Notes under the pieces: model-generated
Told to the model about the DNA's origin: nothing
What the model saw: the letters and a program-made list of their open reading frames with translations, nothing else
The model's database searches: none
Position numbers and translations under genes: made by a program
Assembly (NCBI GenBank): GCA_002989075.1
Contig: PSQN01000002.1
Coordinates: 1,008,097-1,072,096, forward strand
Direction: 5' to 3'
Length of the DNA stretch: 64,000 nucleotides
Source: Arthonia radiata
Lineage: Eukaryota; Ascomycota; Arthoniomycetes; Arthoniales; Arthoniaceae
Part shown: positions 10,532 to 23,872 of the stretch, one piece after another
How the letters are laid out: every line of letters begins with the position of its first letter
Position numbering within the stretch: the stretch's first letter is position 1

Positions 10532-12797
10532 TAAGGTCCCCTCTTTAGGTCAAATTGTCTACGATTGACTATACCTTTGCTAAACTATTAAAACCTAGTA
10601 ACTACGCTACTTTCTTCGTTGCTCTATAAGTTATTATGCCTCGGACTATTAATCGTTAAGCTAATCGTATACGTCGCATAGCTATTATCGAAGCTATTAG
10701 CTCGTTTATAATACCGGCTTGCCCTTCCTACGTTTAGGTTAAGAAAACCTACAAAGTTATTCTTAATTAGACTATCTACGGCTGTTGTACCTAACTAGGT
10801 CGGCGGTGTAGTCTCGTTACTTTAGGAGCTAAGTGTATATTTTTATGCTTGCCTGTTTTACTTTCGAGTAGTTTCTAACAATATTCTAGGGGATCGTTTG
10901 TTGGCGCTTATCTAGAACAAAAGGTAGCGAAAGAAGGAGCTCAAAAAGGCTCTATTTATACAAAAGGAACGTCTTACTTAGTTAGAGCGTAAACTAGCTG
11001 GTCGTGTCCGTCGCGACAAACAGTTTAAAGAGAAGGAGCGGGTAGCGTCGGAGTCTTGTTTTAGCGTCTCGACTAGGTTAAAATTTATTAATACTAGGTT
11101 AAACTAGGGCAGTCTTAATTCGGAGTAGCATACGGTTATATTGTACTTAGCTAGTAGCGGTACTTCCGGTAGTGCTATAGAAGGTCCTAGCAGTAGATTA
11201 AATATTTAACTAGTTCCTACTAGTTTTCGTATTCGGAGTATTCCTTCTATTTTACGAGATATTAGTCCTTGCCTCTATATTATCGGTATGCTTGTATCGC
11301 TTCTACCTTGTATTTAGGTTCTTAGTTCTTATATAGGATCTCTAGGTTAGGTCGTTCTACTTCTTAGAAGTAGACTAGTTTTAATAGCGCTACGTAGAAT
11401 ATAGAATATATTCTTATTGTCCTTAGGAGTTCGAGTTTAAATATTATAGGTCCTAATTGCTATAAGATTCTAAACGGTCCTATTTTAGTATAGTTAAGTT
11501 TTTTGCTTAGTCTAATAAGTTTTAAGTTTCTTATAAGTAAATAAGCTCTTTTCCCTTCCTTTATGCTTATATTTAGGTTAGTTCTTAACTTGTTATACTA
11601 TTTCTTTATACGTTCGTTAATAAACTTGCTATCGGACTTTAATTGCTGGTATAGGGTTTTTATATTTGTTGCTATTTGTATAGCAGTGTCGTTTTATAGA
11701 GTATTCTAGAGTTGTCTGCCCTAAAGAGGGTAATAGCCGTATAAGGCGTAAAACAGAGTTATTTTGGTAGTATTGTTTTTAGTATTATTATACGCGGCCT
11801 ACGCTACTAGCAACAGCTGTACCTTATTATTCTATTAATAGTTAATATATGCTCGTAGATACTATTTAAGGGTTTAGTTTATTCTTTCTGTTTGTCTATC
11901 TGTTTGTAGATAGAATAACGTAGATATTTTTTGTTTTGTTCCTAGTTGTTGTATTAGAGATATCTAAAATCGTAAGACAAATTTTTAGTCTCTATCTAAA
12001 ACGATTCTTTGTGGTTAAACGTAGTTAGCTAGGATAATCTAAAGGAATATATATACTGACTGTTCTAAGTTACTAGCTTCCTTATAGGGTACAAAGTACG
12101 CGTACTTTGTTAGTTTATTGTATATAAATAGAATAGCATTGTAAGATACTCTTATAAGTAGATCCTTAGAGATTAGTAACTTAGTAATAAAGTCTAGTAA
12201 GACTATATACTATAGTCTCTCGGGTATTTCTAATAGCTATAGCTTACCGTATAGTAAATATCTTAGGTACTTGGTCCTTACGTATATATTGTATTCTTAG
12301 ATATAATTTTCGACGTAGTGTCGGATTCTTAGGATATAGTAGGTTCTTATAATCTTTTTAATAGTATTGTCGATACTCTTATATCCTTTTGTTAGGTTAT
12401 TATAGTATTTACTAATAATATATTGGATTAGATTTCTTAGAATATAGATTTTGCCTTAAAATTCGTAATAGCCCTTATTATTCTTAGTTAATTCTAGGTG
12501 TCGTTTCTCGTTTTTCTAGTAGGTTTTAGGGTCGTTTAGAATATCTAGAATTCGGCTGTCTAGTTCGATAATAAACTCGGTTGTTATAGCTAATTAATTG
12601 TGTCTAATCTCGTTATTATATTCTTAGAATATTACGTGCTCGACGTATTCCTTATTATTAAGGTAATCTAGACGTCGGCTTAGAGCGTTAGCTCTATCGT
12701 TCTCGGAACCTTTCTTATAGATAATAATAAAGTCGTATAGAGCTATAGTTTCCAACTATCTAACTTATCTGCGGTTAAATTTCTTTGTTGTTATAAA

Positions 12798-12993
12798 TAT
12801 AATCTAGGTATAGGGCAGGAAGCATTTAGATAGCAAAAAGGGTCTAAATAGGTTCTACTAGTATTTAAGCTAATTATTAAGGAAACTAGAAAGAGATACG
12901 TCTACTAGAGAGAAGATATCCTCCTAGAATTATAGCGTTCCTAAATAGATAACATTCTGTTCTAATTCGCTATTAGAACGTCTATATATTATA
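12798..12993 (-). repeat. 3' LTR of B1 (196 bp)
   Basis: Matches 20614-20809, 38938-39133 and 54050-54245 in length and order; differences are RIP-type transitions. Confidence 0.88.
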
Positions 12994-13641
12994 ACTACCT
13001 TCCCTCTTAAGGAGGATCGCCCTCGATCTAGGTGCAATTTACTATCTCTATCGTACCTTCTATTTATTGTCTTACGTAGAGCAACAACCTTATTAAAAAT
13101 CTGCTAACTTATATCTACGTTTAGTTAGAAAAAGAGTAATGTTGCTTACTATTATTCTATACGTCGTTTAGTACTAGTTTTCTGTAGCATTGAGTTATAG
13201 TACTAAGCTTTACTTTTAATTTAAAGCTCCCGAGCCTAAGTTATAAGCTTAGTAGTAAGGTTTTATATTATTTTTACCTAATTTTATATTCTTTTATATG
13301 CTCTTATATACGCTTTTACCGATTAATTGCCTCTATAGGTAGTAGCAACCTATATAAATAGGCTTCTTTGCTTCTAAATTAGTATCTATAGGTAGAAGCT
13401 TTATTATTAATATCTAACAATAGATATAAAATAAGGCTCTTACTCTTTTAAACTTTCTCTTTCTTTCTTTAATATTATTATACTCTTCTACTTAGCTTAT
13501 AAGCTTCTCTTCTTTAGTAGGCCTTTATTTCTTTTCTTAGATAATAAGTTTATAGCTAATCTAATATTGAATTACCTCTAACTTACCTTTATAATCTCTA
13601 CTATATTAGATTTTAACTCTGTTAATAAACCTACTACTAGA

Positions 13642-13884
13642 GTGGGCTCTCTTAAAGCGCTAACTCGCTACTTAACTTACAGTATTAAGAACTCTAAAGC
13701 TACCGTTAATCTTAAAGCTCTTCTTTATAACGCTTATAAGAAGAAAGCTTCTAAGGTTACTTTACTAATTTCTAAATTATCTATAGCTTCTTCTAGTTTA
13801 TACTCTCTTAAACTAGATAGCGTATCTCTAACTTCTATAACTTCTTATAAGTTTACTATCTCTTATTACTTTATTCTAGTCTAA
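13642..13884 (+). other. Open frame antisense to B1, 3' region
   Basis: About 80 codons open on the plus strand while B1 itself reads on the minus strand. The product is Lys/Ser/Leu-rich with no domain I know. The related frame lies at the same place in B2, where it is split by the G1 insertion (39743-39775 and 47066-47300). Persistence in two copies hints that it is an original part of the family, but it may be only a shadow. Confidence 0.35.
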
Positions 13885-16800
13885 CTATTAGTATTCTAGC
13901 TTATTAAAAGTATTACGTCCGTAAAGATAACTCTAATAATAATAAAATTATTTATTCTCTTTATTACTGCGGTACTACTTATAAGCCTAAGTCGTCTATA
14001 AAGTCTTGCCGGTTTACCTCCTCGAATCCCGCTTTTTACGCTATATCTACGTTAATTTAGTCTTAGCTAGAGGCTTACGTCTTAGTATACTACCGTTATA
14101 TAAAGGCCTTATTTAGCGATATAGCTATATATAGTAGTTCTTCTACGAACTCTAATTTTAAGTATTATAAGGATTAGACCTATAAGTAGCCTAAGGAATA
14201 GTATACTAAGTATACTCGCTATACTAGTATTAGAAGGTTAGAAGATAAGTATAAGATAGTAAGTCTAATACTCTTCTATCTTAGATACTAATTAACTCTA
14301 TATTAATATATACTAGGTCTCCGCTTAATAGAGATATACCTATAACCTTCTTATACGCGCTAACTTTTTCTTAACTTCTAGTAAGAACGTCTAAGATAAT
14401 AAAGAGTCTTTCTATAATAACTATCTTACTCTACTTCGTACCTTTTATATTTAGCTATAGGCTTAGTAGCGCGGTTTAGATACTAAGTCAATTAAGTAGG
14501 GTAATACTAATAATTTTAAGTGTATTAAGGCGCTACGCTAGAGCTTCGATTCTAGTATAGGGTTGTACGGCCCTTAGCCGTCTATAAATAAGACTTCTTA
14601 TAAGCTAGCTATAGTAGATCTAGTTAATTAAATTTAGAACCGTATTAACGGTAGTCGCGGCTAAGTTAAATAGTATTATACCGCCGATCTATACTAACTT
14701 TAGTACTAGTTTGGATAGTCTTTCTATAGTTTTCTACCTTTTGTTTAGCTAGAGTTTAGTCTGTACGAGTAGTTTTCCTTAGCTTATCGGAATAGTTCTA
14801 TATTTTCTTTCTATATAAGTCTTATTTTAGCTTTTTTATAGCTTAAGCTTTATAATTATATATAAATAGTCTTAGAGTTTAATACTATACTAATTCTATA
14901 TTCTAAACTATACTCAAGGTATTCTACCTTCTATTCGGCGTTATATTGTAGGCTAATTATATAGACTTATAGTCTCTTCTTATCTATATTGTCTAGTTTA
15001 CCTTAGACGCTTGCCTCTCGACTTAGTACTTTTACGCTTTTTAAATTCTTTAAGAGTATTAGAGTCTTTAAGATATACCCGCGGCTCTATCGTATTATTT
15101 ACCTCTAACTACCCCTACTACTTAGTCTAATACTAGTCTTTATTCTTAATCTTAAAGCGAATCGCCTTAATAGGCTATTCCTTACTACTATTAATCTTAA
15201 CTAGACTAGGCGGTTCCGTACCGGGCTAGTAGCAATATAGCTCTAGTAAGGATATATAGAAGATAGAGTAGATACAGTAGAAGTCTAGTAGTATTAGCTA
15301 GTAACCTTATTTACCTACTTTCTTAAGAATTCTAAATAGTCCTAAGCTTCGATTATTAAGCTTCTTTATTAGCCTCTTTATTTTAAGGTTCTTTAACAAT
15401 AGCAGCACTAAGTTATCTACTATATAGTATTTTAGTATATACTTAGTATTATACTATTTTGTCTATAAACACTAAGCTTTCTTTAGCTACTACTTTATTT
15501 CTTATTAGCGGAGAAGACATTCTTCTATGTACTTAACTACTATAGGATATTCTAGCCTAGGCTACCTCTTTCCTTAACAAGAGATATTCTTGCCGATAGA
15601 AAGGTTATCTAGCTTAACTACAGTATAGTACCAATTTAGCGGCGGTACGCCGTCTAGTACGTTTATAACGTAACTAAACGTATATTTAATTAGTAAAATT
15701 TTTATCGATAAATAAACTTTTAAATTATACACAAAAGTAGCTTCTTCTAGATACTTATACTAATTATCTTAATCTTAAGAGATATAGATACGTAGGTAGT
15801 TTTTAAGCTTCTAGTTCTAACGCTCGGTTTAGCTATTAGTTTAAAGGGAAAACGCTATACTTAACCTTTATTTTACAGCTAAATACTAGTAGAAGGTACT
15901 CTAATATAAGCTAGTAAATATAGATCCTCTATTAGACAAGAGGCTTCTTAGGAATCCTAATGTTTTTACTTAGTGTTTATAAAGTACTTCCGCTAGCTCT
16001 ATAGTATTTATAGTTTTACTAACTAGAATATAGGTTATAAACTTAGAGAAGCGGTTTATAACTATAAGAATTAAATTAACAATGTCTCTGTTCTTTAAAA
16101 GAACTATCGGTAGTTTAATAATAAAGTTTAAGAATAGGTCCTTAAAGGAGCTAATCGGGGCCGGTATCGCTACTATTTCGCTATATAGTTTATACCTCTT
16201 TACGGCTGTCCGTTAGTATATATTATATTTAGTAATAAAGTTCTTAATATACGTTACTATCTTTTCTTATATATATTTATATCTTAGAATTTTAAGGGTC
16301 TTCTTAATCTTAAAGTAGCTAGTAAGCTTATTATTATAATTTCTACTTATAATTTTAAGCTTTAACGTAGAGTATTTTAGTATCTAGATTTTACTATCTT
16401 AGCGCAATAACTTATAGCTATCAATTAACTATTTTATATACTTTAGAGACTCGGAATTCGAGTTAGATTCTATTAAAGTATCTAAGTCGATTCGACTCGT
16501 ACGGTGCTTTATTATACCGGCTTAACGGTAATCTACTACCGTTTCGTTACTCTACTAACTTTTAGTTCTAGCTAATAATTTTAACTCTAATACTTTCTAC
16601 TTTATAAACGCGTCCCCTTATTAGGCTTCTAAGATTAAGGCTACAAGACCTCGAGAAGTATTATTATAAGCTGTTTTAAGAGTAGTAGCTATAACTATCT
16701 TAACTAATAATACGAGAGCTACTAGAAAAGGCTCTATATTAGTAGAGAAAAACGGATACGTTTCTTGCTTCTAGGTATCCTATAAAAGGTCTATATTTAA

Positions 16801-19800
16801 CTCTAATTTACCTCTAACTTAGACTATAGTCGCATCTAGAATTTAAGGTTAGTAGCTCAACCGCTAATAGTATTTAAACTAATCTTTGAGTAATATAATT
16901 AAGGTAGCAATTATACCTTCTTCTAGACTAGAGAGCTTCTCCCCGGTACTAGGCAAAGTAGTACCTCTCCTAAGCTTCTACTATAGGCTTAGTAATATCT
17001 TATTAGTATTATCTTTTTTTGCTCTACGTAGGTTTTTATAATCTAAACGGCGTAACGGCGTGTCTACTAGGTTCTTACTACCCGTATAGTATAGTATTTT
17101 AAAGTTAAATACTAATAGATCTTCTACCTAGCGTACCTATTAGCGAGACAATACTTTTATTGTTATAAAATACTATAGATTATTGTAGTCTATTACAACC
17201 TTTACTAGATACTATATACTAATAAGGTAATAGCGCTAGTACTTAAAGCTAGTCTATATTGCTATAAGCTCTTTATTATAGGTATTATATTTTAGCTTAG
17301 TGTCTATAAATTTCTTTAAAAAGAATACTACCGGATATAGATATATATCTACCTTATTATTAGTACTAGTCCGGACGGTGTCCGCTATATCTAATATAGA
17401 CAAGCTTAAGTTAATATTTAACGGTAGTGTTAATCGACTATCTTCCCTTAGCTAAAGTAAGATATCTACTATTATAAAGTCTAATACGTTAGTTATTAAA
17501 ACGATCGATAGTATTAGGTTAAAGGACTTTAGCACTAGTATATTTATTAAGGCTTGCTTTAGCGCTTTAAAAGCTTTTTATTAGGCTTTGCCCTAGATAA
17601 ACTTAATATCTTTCGTTAGTACGTTTATTAGCGCTATAATGCGGCTAAATCTATAAATAAATCGCTAATAGAAGTTTACGAATTCTAAGAAGAATAGAAT
17701 CTGCTTTACGGTAGTAGAAACTAGCTATTTAGCTATAGTTTGTACCCTTTTTAGGTCTATTTTAATACTATCGACTCCTATAGTAAACCCTAGGAAAGAA
17801 ACCTTAGTAGTATAAAATTAATACTTAAACAGCTTTATAAATAAACCCTATTTATAGAGCCTTTATAGAACTTCTTTAATATAGCCTTTATAGCTTTCCT
17901 TATCTTTAGAGAAAATTAAGATATTATCTATATAAACAATATATACAGTATCAATAAGATTACCTATAGCTTTATAGATATATATCTAGAACATAGTAGA
18001 GGCGTTTACTAGTCTAAAAGGTATTACTAGGTATTTATAGTACCTATATTAGGTATAAAACGCTATCTTTTACTTATTCTCTTTATAGATATAGATACGG
18101 TAATAGGTATTATAAAGATTAAGCTTTATAAATACCTTTAAGCCTTATAGCTAATTAAGAATCTTAGAGACTAGCAGCAATATATAGCGATTTTTTATAG
18201 TTATATTGTTTAAACCGTAGTAGTTAATATATAGTCTTAACAATCTATCTACCTTAAATATAAATAGAACCGAAGTACCTATCGGACTAGTAAAGGGTTA
18301 TATCTACTCTTTCTTAATTATAGTATTTAGATACCTTTAGAGCGTCTTTAGCTTATTCTACGATATAGGGTAGATTAGCTTATACAGAGGTTCTATACTA
18401 TTCTTAAGCTTAATCTTATAAGTATACTTACTAAGCGGCGTAAGCTTACTTAATAGTTCTTTAGAAAAGATATCTTTATATTTAGTGTACTAAGAAGGAA
18501 GCTTATTTCGCTTCTCTACTTTCTTAGACTCGCTATCTAGAATCTAGTTTAGTAGTAAACTAACGTCTAATAGAACCGCTATTTAATACTTATAACGTTT
18601 ATCCGCTTCTATCTATAGAATTATAGAGTAGTACTATTCGCCTCTTTATAAATATACTAAAATTATATCTTTACTAATAATCTTAATAAATTTAGCTTCT
18701 ACTACCCGTTCTTTGGGCGTAGAGAGGTTTCTCTAAGTAATTATTCTTATTACCTAGCTAATCTAGGGCTTAACTTACTTAACCTATAGGTATCCTAAGA
18801 CAAGGCTATATTCTATAAAGTTAGCTAAATATAGATAGAGTTAGTAATACTGTTTCTCTCTATATACGTCTCTTACAGTTATATTTACGTTATATACGCT
18901 ATAGAGCTATAGCTTATTTTTATTAAGAAACTTAGTATATAGGAGCTTTACTCTATATAATTTTTGCTACCCTCTTTTAAGTATAATACAATAATTAATA
19001 AGATTAATCTCTATACTAAAATCTACTAGTGCGAGAATCTCTTACAGCAACCTACTTAGCTGTACCGAGACTTTAATTTATCCTTACCGTTAATTAACAG
19101 CTCTAAGCTTTAGAGACGCAAGGCTTACTCTTAGGGTCTATCGTTTTTCCGCCTAACTAGCGTTAAATTAATACTAGTTTGGGGCGTAGTATATTTAGTA
19201 GTATAATACCCTTTCTAATTATATATAAAGTAGGTAATATTTACCTTACTATATATTAACCTTAGTTGCCTCTATACGGTAGAGCTATTATCTCTTTATC
19301 GGACTAGTAAGTTACCTCGTTCTTAGTATAAACTACCTTGTCTATAGCCTAACCCCTATAGGGATGCTCTAGCGTTATAACTACTATAGTTTATACCTAA
19401 TCCGCTACTAGAGCAATTTTAGTTTATATTAGTAATATAGACGTTTTACGATATACTACGATTAATATTTATATATTAACAAACTTTCTTTAGAAGCTTA
19501 TTTATGTCTTTAAGTAGGTTTTCTAAGAGACCTTACTTAATTAGCTTCGCCTTAATTTATAAAGATAAGCGCGTATAGTAGAATACAGCCTAATTTAGGT
19601 CTAGTATCTTGCTACTTAGTAACTTAGTTTCTTTATTCTATAAAAAGCTTAGAAAGTCCTTAAGCTTCTACGTTAAACTCTATATTAATATAAAGAACTT
19701 TTCTATATTAGCTATAGTAGCTATAGCTAGGTCGACGATATATTCTATTATCTATTCTTTAAAGTATACCTATAGGTAGAGCGACGTCTTCTCTTTATTT

Positions 19801-20613
19801 TCTTTAGTATAAGTTTGCTACCTATCTACTAGGTCTCTAAGGAGTCTCTAGACGTACTATATAATAATATAAACGTTATTGGGGTCCGATACGTTAGCTA
19901 TCTAAAATCTTTTCTTAATAGTCTAAGTTTATTAAGTATCTATAGAGCTTATAGCTCTCTTAAGCTTAGACGTCTCTTTCTTAAGAAGCTCGTTAATCTA
20001 GCTTTAAAGGCTTAAATCGCTCTATAGCTACTTACTACTAGCTTCTAAATTATAGATAGACTAAAGCTTAACTTTAAGTATTCGCTTTTCGAGCTTAAGC
20101 TTCTTAATAGTATACTGTTACTACTATACTAGCAGTTCTTATCTTAGCTTTTATATCTTAACGCTTAAGAAGGCGCTAAAGAGAGATTCTTTGCGGTTAG
20201 AGCCTTAGTAAGCCCCTTTATCGTTGTTATTATTTTAGTTTAGACTATTGTTCTTCTTAGTTTATAATCTACTCGACGTCTGTTTGCTAGCTTATAAGCT
20301 CTCTTACTTATTATTGTTGTTAGATTCTATATAAGAGTCCTAGTCTTCTTTAATATTAGCTATATTTTGCTACGCTCTATATTCTACTTATACAGCGGAT
20401 ATAAAGCAACTACCGTTGTATACTTAGTTTCTTACTTATTCTCTTTAAATACGGTACTTACTAGCACCGGCTATTAATTAATTTTAATATTATTTATTTT
20501 AACATATATATAGATTCTTGGCTATACTTAGTTATACTAGGCTAACCTCTAAGCGACGTCGATAAGGTACCTAACTGCTAGCCGCCCCCCTCGTAGGTTT
20601 AAAATAATTAGAA

Positions 20614-20809
20614 TATAATCTAGATATAGGGCAGGGAGCAGTTAGATAGTAAAAAGGGCCTAAATAGGCCCTACTAGTATTTAAGCTAATTATTAAGAAG
20701 ACTAGAAAGGGATACGTCGACTAGAGGGAAGATATTCTTCTAGAATTATAGCCTTCCTAAATAGGTAACATTCTGTTCTAATTTGCTATCGGGACGTCTA
20801 TATATTACA
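20614..20809 (-). repeat. 5' LTR of B1 (196 bp)
   Basis: Same 196-bp repeat as 12798-12993. The C-rich stretch GCCGCCCCCCTCG lies just inside it (~20580), as in B2. Confidence 0.88.
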
Positions 20810-22421
20810 ATAAAGTAAGTTAGATTCTTATAGTCTATATATACTATAATTATATAGTTTGCTTCTTTTAGGTAAGCTCGCTATATCTCGAATACTGCTA
20901 TAATAGCTAAAAGCTTTTTATTGTAAATATTGTAGTTCTGTTCTGTAGATAATATTTTTTTTAAGTAGAAAGCTACTAGTCTAAGCTTTCTTTCCTTATT
21001 ATTTTAACTTATATATACTCTAATCGTATAGTCTAACGTATCTATTTCTATAATAATTAGCAGGTTAGGGTTAAATATTACTAGTATACGCCTAATTCTA
21101 AAAGCTTTCTTAAGCTCTTTAAATACTAATTGTTCTTTTTATGTCTAGAAGAATCCTATCGATTATTTTGTTTATTAAGACAGCGGTGCTATAATTTGGC
21201 TAAAGTTAGATATTTATTGTCTATAGTAGTTAGTAAAACTAAGAAACTATTATAGTTATTTTATATTCTTTAGTATAGGCTAGATTAGAATAGATTAGAT
21301 CTTTAAATCTTCTATTTAGAGACTGTACTCGGTAATTATAAATCTAAGAAATTTGATAGATTATTAGTAAAACTAGGTTTTCTCGATATTAATTTATAAA
21401 TTGGTACGTACTAATCTTTCTAATACCTTCTTAATATATTCCTTATATTCTTCTAGTATACGGCTGTATACTAGGATATTGTCTAGATAAGCAGTTATAA
21501 ATATATCTAGGTAATTACTAAGTATATTGTTAATTAGTTTCTAAAATAATACTAGTACGTTTATTAGCCTAAAGAGTATAATACAATACTTAAAAAGTCT
21601 GTATCTGGTATAGAAGGCTATTTTCTATTCTTTAACTTTCTTTATATAGATTAGGTTGTAGGCTCCTTATAGATTAAACTTAGTAAACTATTATATATTA
21701 TATAGTTAGTCTATAATTTTGTCGATATATAGTAGTAGGTATTAGTTTTTAATAGTTACTCCGTTTAATTATCTATAATCTATATAAAGTTGTAGTTTAC
21801 TATTCTTCTTTGGTACAAAGAGTATTAGGTATTTGGCTAGTAATGTTAATTTCTAGATAAATCCTTTCTTAAGGTTTTTATTAAGATAATTATAGAGCGC
21901 TTAATTTTCTGCTTCCGATAGAGAGTATATTAGACCGAATATTAGCGTTTTACCTTCTTATAAAGATATTATATAATCCTACGGTTTATATTTTAGGAGA
22001 GCTAAGTCTAGCTTAGCTTCTTTAAATAGATATTAGAATTAATTGTATTTCTCTAGTATCTTAGTAATTAACTAAGTACTTGTTGTCGTATAGAATTGTT
22101 AGCGTATAGTTATCTCTTATTTATACTTATATATAGTTAGCTATAGACAAAATACTATATTAGACTTCTCTTATAGGATATTTAGGTATCGGAGTATAGT
22201 AGTACTAATCTACGTAAGTTCTTTATTATACTCTTTATTCTTACTACTAAAATTAGCTTATAGAGTATCTATTCTATAGAACGACTCTTATCTAGACTAC
22301 TTATATCTAGTAAAGAGAAGCTTCTTAGTTCTCTAATCTACTTCTAGGTTATATTGTTGTAACTAAGGTATATTTAGTACCGTATAGTACTAGTTAATAT
22401 TTATAATATTATAAGTAATTT

Positions 22422-22892
22422 TATTACAGATACTAGCTCTAGACGGCCTAGCGTATATTTAAGTATTAACTACCGCTAGTTATCTTAGCCCTACTAGTAT
22501 TATTCCCGACTAAGCCTATAAAACTGCTATAGGCATTATTAAACAAGATAGCTATAAAGGCCTATATTCTCTATAGACCTAATATATATATTATTAGGTT
22601 AACGCAAGTAGAGGAACTTCCCTATGTACCTTAAACTATATAGCTAGACTAATAGCTAACCTTAAAATAAACTTTAGTCTATTAATTTAATATCTAAATA
22701 TAAGTTTCTTAATTATATTTAGGTAATATACTTTACCTTCTATCTATTTTAGTTAAGTCTCTTCTACCTTTTATAATCTATTTCGCCTCTCCTACCTTTT
22801 AGTCTCTAGTATATAAGATACCTACTACTAAGGTCGATAAGTATATAAGATAAGTAAGCCTTAGTTCGGTTCTCCTAGCGACCGGCGTTATA
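22422..22892 (+). repeat. D: solo LTR (471 bp) of the chromovirus family
   Basis: A single LTR with no body, flanked by AATTT (22417-22421 and 22893-22897), inserted in G3. It is the same U3 type and length as the LTRs of F (471 bp) but in the opposite orientation. It formed by recombination between the two LTRs of a former full element. Confidence 0.9.
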
Positions 22893-23401
22893 AATTTCTT
22901 CCTAATAGTCTCTAATTTTTATATCTATTAGTAAAGCTTTGTAGTCGACTCTTCCCTCTGTCCCTTAGAATTTAGATAGTACGTAGGGTAATTTCTTCTT
23001 TTGTGTTTATATCTGGTACTCTCTAACGTAGCGTATTAAAATAAAGTTGCCTATTACGTCTAAATTAATTATACTTTTAATGTTTCTATAGTTTATTATT
23101 ACCTAAGTATATAGATATGTTCTATAGGTAGCCGAGCTCGTATAGAGCTAGACTCTTAGAGGGTCTAACTGTTAGACGGGCTAGTACTACTATTCTTAAA
23201 GTAGTCGGTCTAGTCTTTTTTCTGTTAATTATATACGTTCTAGAGTATTTTAGGTATTAGAACCTATTGTCGGTTAATTTGCTATAGAAATTCCTATATA
23301 GGGTATTCTAGTACTATTTTTATTATAACGTCTAGTTTATTATTTACAGTCTCTACTTTAATTATACAACTATTACTAGTTAGAACTTATCGTATTTATA
23401 G

Positions 23402-23872
23402 TATAACGCTAGTTGCTAGGAGAACCAAACTAAGGCTTACTTACCTTATATACTTATCGACCTTAGTAGTAGGTATCTTATATGCTAGAGACTAAAAGGT
23501 AGAAGAGGTAAGATAGATTATAGAAGGTAAGAGAGGCTTAATAGAAGTAGACAGAGGATAAAGTATATTACTTAAATATAGTTAAGAAACTTATATTTAG
23601 ATATTAAATTAATAGACTAAAGTCTATTCTAAGGTCGGCTTATAGTTTAGTTATATAGTCTAAGGTATATAGAGAAGTTCCTCTATATCTATTAACCCGA
23701 TAATACCTATATTAGGTTTATAAAGAATATAGGTCTTTATAGCTATTTTGTTCAATAATACCTATAGCGGGTTTATAGGCTTAGTCGGGAATAATACTAG
23801 TAGGGCTAAAATAACTAGCGGTAGTTAATACTTAAATATACGCTAGGCTGTCTAGAACTAGTATCTATAATA
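23402..23872 (-). repeat. 3' LTR of F (471 bp)
   Basis: Reverse-complement relative of solo LTR D; a purine tract lies just inside it at ~23875-23890. Confidence 0.88.

Larger units (their letters stand above)
12798..20809 (-). mobile_element. B1: Ty3/gypsy element, inserted in the RNase H region of G3
   Basis: 8012 bp. 196-bp LTRs at 12798-12993 and 20614-20809, flanked by ATAAA (12793-12797 and 20810-20814). A purine tract before the left LTR on the minus strand sets the orientation. Approximate minus-strand order: gag 20.4-19.4 kb, protease ~19.1 kb, RT 18.4-17.7 kb, RNase H 17.7-17.0 kb, integrase 16.7-15.3 kb. Same family as B2, where RT is best preserved. A further open frame lies antisense near the 3' end (13642-13884). 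Heavily decayed. Confidence 0.88.
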
